A stretch of DNA of 25,583 nucleotides from Acidimicrobiales bacterium. Lineage in GTDB: Bacteria; Actinomycetota; Acidimicrobiia; Acidimicrobiales; CADCSY01. Shown in pieces: positions 1-7,914 of this stretch. Below the pieces are notes generated by a model. The model had not been told where the DNA came from. It saw nothing but the letters and a program-made list of their open reading frames with translations, and made no database searches. Location of the stretch: contig JAUJLZ010000007.1 in assembly GCA_030447125.1 (NCBI GenBank), positions 1 to 25,583 of the forward strand, written 5' to 3'. Both the position numbers and the translations under genes were made by a program. Position 1 is the stretch's first letter; every line of letters starts with the position of its first letter.

Positions 1-1
1 G

Positions 2-82
2 GTGCCGGCGGTCATCGAGCAGCTGCGCCACCTGTGTGCGGGCGTGGTCTCAAGTTCAGGCTCAAGCCCGCGGTACCGCTGA
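2..82 (+). CDS. 3' end of an upstream gene (partial, unidentified)
   Basis: An open frame enters from the left edge and gives about 26 residues starting VPAVIEQLRHLC before a TGA stop. The hydrophobic/charged pattern looks like the end of a real protein, but it is too short to name a family. It is kept because the next gene's most plausible start lies about 30 bp after this stop, which is a normal operon spacing. The same stretch is also open in the frame of the acetyltransferase, so this could be chance. Confidence 0.35.
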   Translation: MPAVIEQLRHLCAGVVSSSGSSPRYR

Positions 83-111
83 GCAACGGGCGGGAAGCCG
101 GGCTCGCGCCG

Positions 112-1098
112 GTGAGCGAGGCGGGGGACAGCCTCCTGATCCGTCGGGCGACCGATGACGACGAGCCTGCCATCCTCGGGCTCCTCGGCTCGGCGTTGGG
201 CTGGCGCGACGACGACCGCTTTGCCGCTTTCTTCACCTGGAAGCACCGGGACAACCCCGCTGGTCGCTCTCCGGCCTGGGTGGCCGTGGACGGCAGCCGG
301 ATCGTGGGCCTGCGGACCTTCCTGTGTTGGGAGCTGGAAGGCGAGGACGGCGTCGTACCGGCCGTGCGGGCCGTGGACACCGCCACCCACCCGGAGTACC
401 AACGCCGGGGCATCTTCTCCCGTCTCACCCGCCTGGCTCTGGAGGAACTGGCTGTCGAAGGGGTCCACCTGGTGTTCAACACTCCCAACGACCGCAGCGG
501 ACCGGGGTATCTCAAGCTGGGATGGCGCCGGCTCGGGACCATCCCGGTCTCCTGTCGCCCCACCTCCCTTCTGGCCCTCGGACGCATGGCCACGGCCCGG
601 CGGGCGGCCGAACGGTGGTCGCTGCCCGTGGAAGCCGGCCGTCCGGCCGCGGAGGTCTTGGGCGATCCCGCGGTCGAAGACCTGGTGGCGTCCCAGCCTT
701 CGGGGATGGGCCTGCGCACGGCTCGCACCCCGGCGTTCCTGGCCTGGCGCTACGGCTTCGCCCCACTGCAGTACCGGGCGGTGTTGGCCAGCGACGACGT
801 GGCCGACGGCTTCGCCGTGTTCCGGGCCCGGCGGCGGGGTGGCGCCGTGGAAGGCATGGTCAGCGACCTCGTGGTCCCAGGGGGCGACGCTCGGCTCACC
901 CGCCGGGCCCTAGCTCGGGTGGCGGCTGTACCGGAGCTCGACTACGTGCTCAACCTGGGCGCCGCCAGCCCGTTGCGGGCCGGCTTCGTCCCCCTCCCCG
1001 GCCAGGGTCAGACCCTGTTCGCCCGGCCCCTGGCGTCGACCGCGGTGCCGGGATTGGAAGGCTGGGACCTCACCCTGGGCGACGTCGAGCTGTTTTGA
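112..1098 (+). CDS. GNAT-family N-acetyltransferase
   Basis: Predicted acetyl-CoA-dependent acyltransferase of 328 residues. The GNAT core is N-terminal: beta strands around SLLIRRATDDDE lead to the acetyl-CoA pyrophosphate-binding motif A, seen as HPEYQRRGIFSRL, followed by NTPNDRSGPGYLKLGWRRLG, the usual motif B region with a late aromatic residue. The C-terminal half has no motif I can name; long GNAT proteins of this kind are common in polysaccharide clusters. The GTG start is chosen because it lies just before the conserved core; an upstream GTG at 34 in the same frame would add 26 low-complexity residues and overlap the preceding frame. The stop overlaps the TTG start of the phosphoglycosyl transferase (TTGA), indicating translational coupling. 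The substrate is unknown; N-acylation of an amino sugar on the glycan precursor is an inference from context. Confidence 0.82.
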   Translation: MSEAGDSLLIRRATDDDEPAILGLLGSALGWRDDDRFAAFFTWKHRDNPAGRSPAWVAVDGSRIVGLRTFLCWELEGEDGVVPAVRAVDTATHPEYQRRGIFSRLTRLALEELAVEGVHLVFNTPNDRSGPGYLKLGWRRLGTIPVSCRPTSLLALGRMATARRAAERWSLPVEAGRPAAEVLGDPAVEDLVASQPSGMGLRTARTPAFLAWRYGFAPLQYRAVLASDDVADGFAVFRARRRGGAVEGMVSDLVVPGGDARLTRRALARVAAVPELDYVLNLGAASPLRAGFVPLPGQGQTLFARPLASTAVPGLEGWDLTLGDVELF

Positions 1099-1739
1099 AC
1101 GAGGCAACGTTGTCGAGCTCCCAGTCGAGGTGGTACCAGTTCGTCAAGCGCGCCATCGACCTGCTCGGTGCTGGTGGCGGCCTGGTGGTCCTGTCGCCAG
1201 TGTTGGCGGCGGTGGGCTTGGCGGTACGGGTTCGCCTCGGCGCCCCGGTGCTGTTCTCCCAGCAGAGGACCGGACTCCACGGAAGGCTCTTTCGCATCCA
1301 CAAGTTCCGCTCCATGACCAGTGAGTGTGATGGTGCCGGCGGCCTCCTTCCGGATATCGAACGCATGACGAGCTTTGGCCGCTTCCTGCGCACGACCAGC
1401 CTCGACGAGCTGCCGGAGCTGGTCAACGTGGTGAAGGGAGAGATGAGCCTGGTCGGACCGCGGCCACTCCTTCCCGAATACCTCGACCGCTACGACGATC
1501 GGCAACGTCACCGACACGATGTGAAGCCAGGTATCACCGGTTGGTGTCAGGTCAAGGGTCGCAACAGCCTTCCCTGGGAGGACAAGCTGGAACTCGACGT
1601 CTGGTACGTCGAGCACCAGTCGATCGGTCTCGACCTACGAATCCTGGCGGCGACGGTGCGAGCGGTGGTCTCTCGCCAGGGAATCAGTGCCGAGGGGGAG
1701 GCCACCATGCCCCTGTTTCAGCGAACACCTGACTCCTGA
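1095..1739 (+). CDS. Phosphoglycosyl transferase (bacterial sugar transferase, PglC-like)
   Basis: Initiating enzyme that moves a sugar-1-phosphate from a UDP-sugar to undecaprenyl phosphate on the cytoplasmic face of the membrane. At 214 residues it is the short, monotopic (PglC-type) form, without the extra N-terminal membrane domain of WcaJ/WbaP. Visible family features are the KRAIDLLGAG start, a hydrophobic re-entrant helix with the SP helix break (S34-P35), HKFRSM (69-74), the catalytic Asp-Glu pair in SLDELPEL (D104-E105), MSLVGPRPLLPEY, and KPGITGWCQVKGRN near 144-157. The only start codons before the membrane helix are TTG at 1095 and 1110; the first is preferred because it overlaps the GNAT stop. 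The pairing with a NeuD/PglD-like acyltransferase and a DegT aminotransferase further along suggests an N-acylated amino sugar as first residue. Confidence 0.9.
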   Translation: MNEATLSSSQSRWYQFVKRAIDLLGAGGGLVVLSPVLAAVGLAVRVRLGAPVLFSQQRTGLHGRLFRIHKFRSMTSECDGAGGLLPDIERMTSFGRFLRTTSLDELPELVNVVKGEMSLVGPRPLLPEYLDRYDDRQRHRHDVKPGITGWCQVKGRNSLPWEDKLELDVWYVEHQSIGLDLRILAATVRAVVSRQGISAEGEATMPLFQRTPDS

Positions 1740-1839
1740 GGCTCGTACAACCCAGACCGTGCTTCTCGTCTCCTCGGCCTTGTGCTGCTGGTGCCGCTGA
1801 CGCCGCCGGCGACTTCGTGGTGCGCAAGCCCGGGATCGT

Positions 1840-1863
1840 GCCGGCCGGGCCGTCCCGACCGGC
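1840..1863. terminator. Candidate bidirectional terminator hairpin
   Basis: A 10-position stem with one C/A mismatch (arms GCCGGCCGGG and CCCGACCGGC) closed by a CCGT loop lies between two convergent genes. There is no U tract, so this is a structural candidate only. The rest of the 129-bp gap shows no gene. Confidence 0.5.
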
Positions 1864-1868
1864 CTGAG

Positions 1869-3239
1869 CTAGCCCGCCACCGGCACGGGGCGTCGCAGGG
1901 ACCTGGCCGGGGCGGCCATGATCGGTTCGGGCTCGGCCCGCCGGGCCGGGCGAGCCACGACGAGCAGCACCAGGACGAAGGGGAACAGCTGGACCCGCTG
2001 GCGGGCCAGGATGCCGAAGTTGCCGAAGTTGGAGAAGGCGATCACGAAGAGGAGGCTGTAGGTCCCCACGAAAGCCAGATAGGGGGCGCGGCGCCGGGGC
2101 ACCAGGTTGGCCAGCCGCCGCCAGTTGCGCACGAACAAGAAGAGCAACAGCGTCCCCTCCAGCGAGGTCAGGAGGCTCTGGAGGTTCCGGGCCTCGTAGG
2201 GAAGGGGGCGGAACAGCACGGAGAAGGCGGCCTCGGGGATGTCGAGCGGGGACCGGGCCGCCACCGCCTCGAACTCCGAACCGTCGGCCGAGGTCTGGGC
2301 CTCGGTCTGGGCCAGGACATCGGTCACCCCCTGGCCCTCCTCCAGCTTGAACTTCGACTGCACGCTGGACAGGGTCAGACCGAACACGATCAGGAGCACG
2401 ACCAGGCCGGTCGCCTTGGCGAAGGGGGCGCCGAAGCCCCCCTTCTTGGCCCCGGTGAAGAGATAAGCGACACCCAAGCTGGCCACCACGGTGATGGTGA
2501 TGTGGGGTCGGACCAGACCCGTGCTCACCAGCCCGGCCAGCAACCACGGCAAGGCGTGGCTGCGGTGGCTGACGAGCCGGGCGGCGCCGTAGGCGGCCAT
2601 GCCCAAGCCCAGGGTCATCCAGGCCTCCTTGCCGATGCTCGATGGCCAGAAGGTCATCGACGGCAGGAAGAAGACCAGGGCCGCGTAGCGGCGGTGGTCG
2701 GCGTGGGGGAGGGCCAGGCGGACGGCCCGGTAGAACAGGTAGAGGCCCCAGAAGCCCAGCCACGAGTAGACCAGGAAGCCGCCGAGGCGGGTCTCCCCGG
2801 TGATGGTGTAGACGATGCCCGTGAACAGCTCCATGAAGCCGGTGCCGATGAGCTGTTGGTCGCTGCCCACGGCGAAGTCGCCCTGGCGGAAGGCGGTGGC
2901 GATCTCGCCGCCGATGCGGTCGTAGACGAAGGCGTCCCCCCCGCCGTAGAGGCTGAAGACGACGAAGTGGCGGGCGATCGTGCCCAGCAACTTGACCAGG
3001 ATGCCGCCGACGATGATGACGCGGATCCAGCGGTCCTCCTCCTGGCGGGTGAGGTGCAGGAGCACGGGCACCGTGATCAGGGCCAGGATGTGGCCGATCA
3101 CCACGCCACCGGCGATGTCGTAGGGGAGCTGGACGGCCCAGGCCACCACGGCCACGTAGGCCAGGGCCAGGACCAGGCCCGTCACCGCCATCAAGAGCTG
3201 GCGTGCCCGCTGGCGGACACGGGGCGGCACGGCGGTCAC
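1869..3239 (-). CDS. Polytopic membrane protein, possible glycan polymerase
   Basis: A 456-residue membrane protein with roughly ten hydrophobic segments. The first two are near residues 15-55, and the last covers TYSLLFVIAFSNFG and the following LFPFVLVLLVV. A conserved-looking loop reads PSMTFWPSSIGKEAWMTLG (about residues 200-220). A large soluble stretch (about 305-345, QSKFKLEEGQGVT onward) lies late in the protein. Multi-spanning proteins with a large late loop are typical of Wzy-like polymerases and EpsG-like proteins, but I cannot place it in a named family. Start is GTG, 34 bp after the stop of the GT4 gene on the same strand, so the two are probably co-transcribed. Polymerase, or lipid-linked sugar transferase, is a context-based inference. 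Confidence 0.6.
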   Translation of the reverse strand: MTAVPPRVRQRARQLLMAVTGLVLALAYVAVVAWAVQLPYDIAGGVVIGHILALITVPVLLHLTRQEEDRWIRVIIVGGILVKLLGTIARHFVVFSLYGGGDAFVYDRIGGEIATAFRQGDFAVGSDQQLIGTGFMELFTGIVYTITGETRLGGFLVYSWLGFWGLYLFYRAVRLALPHADHRRYAALVFFLPSMTFWPSSIGKEAWMTLGLGMAAYGAARLVSHRSHALPWLLAGLVSTGLVRPHITITVVASLGVAYLFTGAKKGGFGAPFAKATGLVVLLIVFGLTLSSVQSKFKLEEGQGVTDVLAQTEAQTSADGSEFEAVAARSPLDIPEAAFSVLFRPLPYEARNLQSLLTSLEGTLLLFLFVRNWRRLANLVPRRRAPYLAFVGTYSLLFVIAFSNFGNFGILARQRVQLFPFVLVLLVVARPARRAEPEPIMAAPARSLRRPVPVAG

Positions 3240-3273
3240 GCGCCAGGAACGTCCGGTCCGGATCTGAGGGTCA

Positions 3274-4482
3274 TCACGCCTGGCCTCTCCTCGTGCGCTC
3301 GGTCAAGAGCCGCTCGTAGGTGTGCAGCGTAGTGTCGATGACCCGCTGCTGATCGAACTCCCGCACGGCCTTGTCCCGTGCCGCCCCGGCCATGCGCTGC
3401 CGGCGAGCGGGGTCGGCGACGAGCGAGGCGATGGCCCGGGCCAGGGCGGAGGCGTCGCGGGGGGCCACGAGCAGACCGGTGACGTCGTGGTCGACGACCT
3501 GGCGACAGCCCCTGATGTCGGTGGCCACCACCGGCAGGCCCATGGCCGCCGCCTCCATGGCCGAGCGGGGGAAGCCCTCGCGGTAGGAGGCCAGCACGTA
3601 GAGGTCCATGGCCGCGTAGAGGGCCACCACGTCCCGCCGCATCCCGAGGAAGCGGATCCCCGCTGACCGGGCGTCGTCCAGGGCGGCCTCGGGGATGGCG
3701 TCGTCCTTGCCCGGATCCGAGGGGCCGACCACGACGATGCGGGCGGGTGGTGACGTGGCCGTCAGCTCGGCGGCGGCCCGGAAGAGCTCGGCGTACCCCT
3801 TCTCCCAGACCAGGCGACCCACGGCCCCGCACACCACGTCGTGGGGCCCGGCCCCGAGCTGGCGCCGGAGCTCGGCGACCTCGCGCCCATTTACCCGCCG
3901 GGGGTCGAACGAGGACAGGTCGATGCCGTTGCCGAGGAGCTGCAGCTTGGCCCGGTCGATGCCGATGCGCCCCAGGACGTCGATGTCCTCGGGGTTCTGG
4001 ACCAGCTCGGCGTGGGAGCAGGTGGCGGCCAACCGCTCGAGGCCGTACACCAGGGCCCGCTTCGAGCGACGGTCCTCGGGCAGGGCGTAGAGGCCGTGGA
4101 CGGTGTTGACCACGGCCGGGACCCGGGCCAGGCCCGCGGCCAGCCGGCCGTAGACGCCCGGCTTGGGGTTGTGGGTGTGGACGATGTCGGGACGCAGGCG
4201 CCGGAACACCGAGCGCAGCTCGGCCAGGGCGAGGAGGTCGCGGTGCGGGGCGTGCGACCTCGTGGCGTGGCGCAGGCCGACGTGGTCGATGCCCCACGAC
4301 GCCAGCTCGTCGACGTAGGCCCCCGGGGCCGAGACGCCGACGACGTCGTAGCCCGCCTCTCGAAAGGCCCTGAGTTGGGGCCCGAGGAGCAGGACGAGGC
4401 TGATGTCGGTGGTGGTGACGTGCAGGAGGAGGGGGCGCACCCGCCCCGTGCTCCCACCTGCCTCTTCGGGTTCCATCGCCAC
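3274..4482 (-). CDS. Glycosyltransferase family 4
   Basis: A 402-residue GT-B fold retaining glycosyltransferase that would add a sugar from a nucleotide donor to a lipid-linked glycan in the cytoplasm. The N-terminal acceptor domain has PDIVHTHNPKPGVYGRLAA, a pattern shared with EpsD/PglA-like enzymes, followed by VVNTVHGLYALP. The C-terminal donor domain shows GNGIDLSSFDP, GAVGRLVWEKGY, and the E-x7-E motif in REGFPRSAMEAAAMGLPVV. A GTG at the given start precedes an ATG two codons later. A TAGCCC box 6 bp upstream of the GTG fits a leaderless start. It lies divergently to a sulfotransferase across 53 bp and is followed by the membrane protein. Confidence 0.9.
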   Translation of the reverse strand: MAMEPEEAGGSTGRVRPLLLHVTTTDISLVLLLGPQLRAFREAGYDVVGVSAPGAYVDELASWGIDHVGLRHATRSHAPHRDLLALAELRSVFRRLRPDIVHTHNPKPGVYGRLAAGLARVPAVVNTVHGLYALPEDRRSKRALVYGLERLAATCSHAELVQNPEDIDVLGRIGIDRAKLQLLGNGIDLSSFDPRRVNGREVAELRRQLGAGPHDVVCGAVGRLVWEKGYAELFRAAAELTATSPPARIVVVGPSDPGKDDAIPEAALDDARSAGIRFLGMRRDVVALYAAMDLYVLASYREGFPRSAMEAAAMGLPVVATDIRGCRQVVDHDVTGLLVAPRDASALARAIASLVADPARRQRMAGAARDKAVREFDQQRVIDTTLHTYERLLTERTRRGQA

Positions 4483-4535
4483 CAGTGTGGGCTACCGGTC
4501 CGGGTGACGGCGGGCCAGCCCCTAGCCTCGGGCCC
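4483..4535. promoter_or_regulatory. Divergent leaderless promoter region
   Basis: On the + strand TAGCCT (4523-4528) sits 7 bp before the GTG of the sulfotransferase. On the - strand TAGCCC sits 6 bp before the GTG of the GT4 gene. The short gap leaves no room for a ribosome binding site on either side, so both transcripts are likely leaderless. No clear -35 element is seen. Confidence 0.5.
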
Positions 4536-5588
4536 GTGGGCGCACCCAAGGTCCTGTTCATCCTCGGGTCCCAGCGGGGGGGCACGACGATCTTCGGGCG
4601 CCTGCTCGGTGAGGTGGAGGGCTTCGTCTTCGCCGGGGCCGTCCGCCGGCTGTGGCTGGAGGGGGCGAGCCAGCCCTGCAGCTGTGGCCTGGCCAACGAG
4701 GAGTGCCCGGTGTGGTCCGAGGTGGTTCCCCGGGTCCTCCCGCCAGGGCGTTCCCCCGCCGATGTCTCCGGTTGGCAGGCCCGTCACCTCTCCAACCGCC
4801 ACTCCTGGGTGGGGGCCCACCGCCTGGCCCGCGGGGCCCGTCGGGGCGCGGTCCCCGAGGCGTCGCTCAGCGCCTACGCCGAGGTGGCCGAGCGCCTGTA
4901 CCGCGAGGTGGCCACCCTGGCCTCGGCCCGGGTGGTGGTGGACACCTCCAAGCACCCCAACGACGCCGTCCTCCTGAGCCAGATGCCTGGGATCGACTCC
5001 TACCTCATCCAGATCGTGCGCGACCCGAGAGGTTCGGCCCACTCGGTCCAGGCCCGCCATGAGGCCCGCCGGACGCGAGGTCAGGGCCGGGCCGCCGAGG
5101 CGCGGGCCGGCGTGGTGCGCACGTGGGGAACGGCGCACGCCACCCTCAACTGGCTGACTCGCCACGGCGCCAGCGAGGCCGTCCGGCGGACGGTGCCCGC
5201 CGGGCGCTCGATGCTGGTGCGCTACGAGGACCTGGCCCAGCGACCCGTCGAGGTCCTCGGTCGGGTGGCGGGGTTCGTCGGCGAGGAGCCCCGACACTTC
5301 CCCGACTTCAGCGACGGGACGGTGACCCTCGGCGTGACGCACTCACCGAGTTGCAGCAAGCGCCTCACCGAGGCCAGCGTGCCCTTCCGTCTCGACGACC
5401 GGTGGATGGCGTCCCTGCGCCCGGGCGACGCCCTGGTGACCGCCGCCCTGGCCTGGCCCCTCATGCGTCGCTACGGCTACCGCGTCCGCCCGCCTACCGC
5501 ACCCCCTCGGTCCCCGGTCCCCGCGCCGGACGGGTCGGGCCCAGCCGGTAGGGTCGAGGGGGACAACGGCGGCGGTCCCCCGAGGTGA
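4536..5588 (+). CDS. PAPS-dependent sulfotransferase (CxCG subtype)
   Basis: Predicted to transfer sulfate from PAPS to a sugar hydroxyl or amine. The 5'-phosphosulfate loop is GSQRGGTTIFGRLL (residues 11-24) and the 3'-phosphate site is IVRDPRGSAHS (160-170). Between them are the Cys motif CSCGLANEECPVW (48-60) and VVVDTSKHP. The same Cys motif occurs in the sulfotransferase at 19075-20058, so these two are paralogues distinct from the other five. The C-terminal tail after about residue 315 is low-complexity Pro/Gly-rich and may not be structured. The GTG start is chosen because it follows a TAGCCT -10 box by 7 bp and sits right before the core strand KVLFILG. It precedes the beta-helix lipoprotein gene. 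Confidence 0.87.
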   Translation: MGAPKVLFILGSQRGGTTIFGRLLGEVEGFVFAGAVRRLWLEGASQPCSCGLANEECPVWSEVVPRVLPPGRSPADVSGWQARHLSNRHSWVGAHRLARGARRGAVPEASLSAYAEVAERLYREVATLASARVVVDTSKHPNDAVLLSQMPGIDSYLIQIVRDPRGSAHSVQARHEARRTRGQGRAAEARAGVVRTWGTAHATLNWLTRHGASEAVRRTVPAGRSMLVRYEDLAQRPVEVLGRVAGFVGEEPRHFPDFSDGTVTLGVTHSPSCSKRLTEASVPFRLDDRWMASLRPGDALVTAALAWPLMRRYGYRVRPPTAPPRSPVPAPDGSGPAGRVEGDNGGGPPR

Positions 5589-5613
5589 CGCCGCGCCCCT
5601 GCTCCTGAGGAGG
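5549..5613 (+). promoter_or_regulatory. Promoter box and ribosome binding site before the beta-helix gene
   Basis: TAGGGT at 5549-5554, inside the tail of the sulfotransferase gene, matches the -10 boxes seen elsewhere in the window. A consensus AGGAGG lies at 5608-5613. It is only 1 bp from the ATG at 5615 but 7 bp from the in-frame GTG at 5621, which decides the start in favour of the GTG. Confidence 0.5.
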
Positions 5614-5620
5614 AATGCCT

Positions 5621-6721
5621 GTGCCCAGGTGGCGCTTCGCCCTGGTGATCTCCGCCCTGGCCCTCGTGGCTGGGGCCTGCACCGACGGCGCCACTGACGG
5701 AGCGGCGCCGGAACCGCCGGTGGACCTGCCCTCTGACTGTTCGGTCGACGTCACGGACCAGCTCAACGAGGACATCGCCGCCGCCCCCGACGGATCCACC
5801 GTCAGCTTCGTGGCCGGCGGCTGCTATCGCATCGACGGCACCGTCCTGGTCGTCGACAAGCAGGACCTCACCTTCGAGGGCAATGGGGCCACCTTCAAGG
5901 CCATGACCGAGGGCGAGAGCAACCGGTCCCACTGGGAGTTCGATGGGGGCGGGGGCTTCACCATCCGGGATCTGACGGTCGTTGGTGCCAACCCCAACGG
6001 GGGTGTCGACGGCTACGTCGCCGAGTTCGCCTTTCAGCACGGCTTCAACTTCGGAGGCGTGGACGGGGTGACCATGTCCGGCGTCGCCGTCAGCGATGTC
6101 TACGGCGACTTCCTCCGCTTCGGGAAGAACCGGGGAGATGACAACCGGGGCACCAGCAACGTCGAGGTCACCGGCTCGCGCTTCGAACGGGGTGGGCGCC
6201 AGGGGGTCGCCTTCGTCGCCGCCAACGATGTCGTGATCGAGGGCAACACCTTCGACGGTGTCGGCCGCTCGGTGTTCGACATCGAGCCCAACAGCAGTGG
6301 CGGCGGGGCCCAGCGCCTGCGACTGGCCGACAACGACCTGACGTCGTGGGGGAACGTGGTCCTGCCCGTGGGGGGCAAGGGTGAGGTGGCCGACATCGAG
6401 CTGGTGGGCAACCGCCTGCACGGCAAGCAACTCGACGTGCTCGTCAAGGATCCCAGGGAGGCCAAGAAGGGCGACGGTGGTGGGACCCGCCGGCGCAACA
6501 TCTCGATCATCGGCAATGTCTCTGACGCACCCTCGGGCCAGACGGCGGTGAACCTGACCAAGGTCGACGGGGCCGTCATCCGCGACAACGTCCAGGCCTT
6601 CCTCCCCGAGGACGACGTCGTGGCCCTGCGTGTCCAGGAATCGTGCGACGTCACCATCGAGGACAACGTCTTTCAAGGCGCGGCCATCATGTTGGAACAG
6701 GACGAGTTCACCTGCCCCTAG
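5621..6721 (+). CDS. Secreted lipoprotein with right-handed parallel beta-helix
   Basis: A 366-residue exported protein. The N-terminus MPRWRFALVISALALVAGAC is a lipoprotein signal peptide with a lipobox ending at Cys20, so the mature protein would be anchored to the outer face of the cytoplasmic membrane. The body is built of short beta-helix coils with recurring patterns such as FTIRDLTVVGA, VTMSGVAVSDV, VEVTGSRFERG, VVIEGNTFDGV, RLADNDL, IELVGNRL, ISIIGNVS, VIRDNVQ and VTIEDNVFQG. This is the pectate-lyase-like / NosD-type repeat fold that often binds or cleaves polysaccharides. No catalytic residues can be assigned. It ends facing a GT4 gene with a hairpin between. Within a sulfated-glycan locus it may trim, bind or anchor the exported chain; this is inference. 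Confidence 0.85.
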   Translation: MPRWRFALVISALALVAGACTDGATDGAAPEPPVDLPSDCSVDVTDQLNEDIAAAPDGSTVSFVAGGCYRIDGTVLVVDKQDLTFEGNGATFKAMTEGESNRSHWEFDGGGGFTIRDLTVVGANPNGGVDGYVAEFAFQHGFNFGGVDGVTMSGVAVSDVYGDFLRFGKNRGDDNRGTSNVEVTGSRFERGGRQGVAFVAANDVVIEGNTFDGVGRSVFDIEPNSSGGGAQRLRLADNDLTSWGNVVLPVGGKGEVADIELVGNRLHGKQLDVLVKDPREAKKGDGGGTRRRNISIIGNVSDAPSGQTAVNLTKVDGAVIRDNVQAFLPEDDVVALRVQESCDVTIEDNVFQGAAIMLEQDEFTCP

Positions 6722-6732
6722 GTCCCGTCCGG

Positions 6733-6749
6733 GGCCTGGCGGGCAGGCC
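6733..6749. terminator. Candidate bidirectional terminator
   Basis: A perfect 6-bp stem (GGCCTG / CAGGCC) with a GCGGG loop fills most of the 31-bp gap between two convergent genes. No U tract is visible. Confidence 0.5.
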
Positions 6750-6752
6750 GAG

Positions 6753-7892
6753 CTAGCCGTCCCCGAGGGCCCTTCGGTAGAAGGCCGCCATCTGCGTCGT
6801 CACCTGTTCGATGGTGAAGCGCTCGAGAAACCGCAGGCGGGCGGCAGCGGCCCGTGCCCCGCCAGCGTCGGGATCGGCCAGGACCTCGGCCAGGGCCGCG
6901 GCCAGCGGGGCCGGTCGGGACGGGGGGACCAGGCGGGCATGGTCGGCGACCACCTCCCGTACGGGGGGGAGGTCGCTGGCCACGATGGGGACCTCGAGGG
7001 CCATGGCCTCGAGCAGGACGCTCCCGAGCCCCTCCCAGCGCGAGGGCATGACGAACACGTCGGCTCCGGCCAGGAGGTCCCCCACGTCGCGCCGGGCGCC
7101 CAGGAAGCGCACGGTCGTCGCCAACCCGAGCTCGGCCACCTTGCGCTGCAGCAGCGCCGTCTGGTTGCCCGCGCGTCCGCCGATGGCCACGACGGCGCCG
7201 GGACGCTCGACCAACAGGGCGGGAAGGGCGTCGAGGAGCACGTCCAGGCCCTTCTGGTGCTCCTGGCGGGCCAGGGCGAGCACGAGCGGCGTGCCCTCGT
7301 CCACCCCCAGCGTGGTCCGGACCCGGACCCGGCGCTCGCCGGTCCGGCGCCCCAACAGGTGGGGGTCGCGCCCCCGGGGGATGACATCGATGCGTCCGGG
7401 CGATATGCCCAGGCGGTGCCCCATGGACACCGCCACCCAGGTGGTCAGGGCGTGGAAGCGGGTGACGCTGCGAGCGGTGACGGCGTCGAGGCCGTGGGCG
7501 GCGGCCAGCTTGGCCCGGGGCAGGCCCGGCGCCGCTCGTTGTTCGGCGCCGTAGGCGGCGTTGACCAGGCTGGTCACCACCGGGATCCGGGTCATCAGCC
7601 CGGCCGCCCGGCCGGCGATGTCGGCCTCGAAGAGGGTCGTGTGGATCAGATCCGGGCGCCGGAGCCGGGCCAGGCGGGTGGCCCGTGCCGCCCAGCCGGC
7701 CCGACCGCCGCGCCCGGCCAAGCTGGACAGCTTGACGCCGCCGGCGGTGAGCTCGCCCTGGAGGCCGGGGTGGTCGTGCAGGGTCGCTACCTCGAGCGAG
7801 ATCCCGGCTGCCGCCAGGTGGGGCGCCATGGCCACCAGCGACTGCTCGGCCCCGCCCGGCAGCAGGCTGTCGATGAGGCAGAGCACGCGCAC
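6753..7892 (-). CDS. Glycosyltransferase family 4
   Basis: A 379-residue GT-B enzyme. The start VLCLIDSLLPGGAEQSLVAM is the classic GT4 N-terminal strand and glycine-rich loop. DLIHTTLFEADIAGR follows in the acceptor domain. The donor domain shows VLALARQEHQKGLDVL, VRFLGARRDVGDLL, and the E-x7-E motif in SRWEGLGSVLLEAMALEVPIV. It would add one sugar to the growing chain in the cytoplasm; donor and linkage cannot be read from sequence. The GTG start lies 22 bp after the stop of the sulfotransferase gene, and the three genes of this strand form one operon driven from the promoter near 9910. Residue sequence IPRGRDPHLL replaces the more usual NGVD motif. Confidence 0.9.
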   Translation of the reverse strand: MRVLCLIDSLLPGGAEQSLVAMAPHLAAAGISLEVATLHDHPGLQGELTAGGVKLSSLAGRGGRAGWAARATRLARLRRPDLIHTTLFEADIAGRAAGLMTRIPVVTSLVNAAYGAEQRAAPGLPRAKLAAAHGLDAVTARSVTRFHALTTWVAVSMGHRLGISPGRIDVIPRGRDPHLLGRRTGERRVRVRTTLGVDEGTPLVLALARQEHQKGLDVLLDALPALLVERPGAVVAIGGRAGNQTALLQRKVAELGLATTVRFLGARRDVGDLLAGADVFVMPSRWEGLGSVLLEAMALEVPIVASDLPPVREVVADHARLVPPSRPAPLAAALAEVLADPDAGGARAAAARLRFLERFTIEQVTTQMAAFYRRALGDG

Positions 7893-7914
7893 CGTCGGGG
7901 CCTCGACGTCGGTA

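Noticed and set aside
34..111. Longer N-terminus for the GNAT gene from a GTG at 34
   Set aside because: The added 26 residues are not conserved-looking and overlap the apparent end of an upstream gene.
1782..3332. Long + strand open frame opposite the membrane protein
   Set aside because: Its product is Gln/Asp/His-rich low-complexity sequence, the usual antisense artefact of high-GC genes; the - strand frame has hydrophobic spans and a coherent start.
5615..5620. ATG at 5615 as start of the beta-helix gene
   Set aside because: The AGGAGG is only 1 bp away; the GTG at 5621 has the correct 7-bp spacing.
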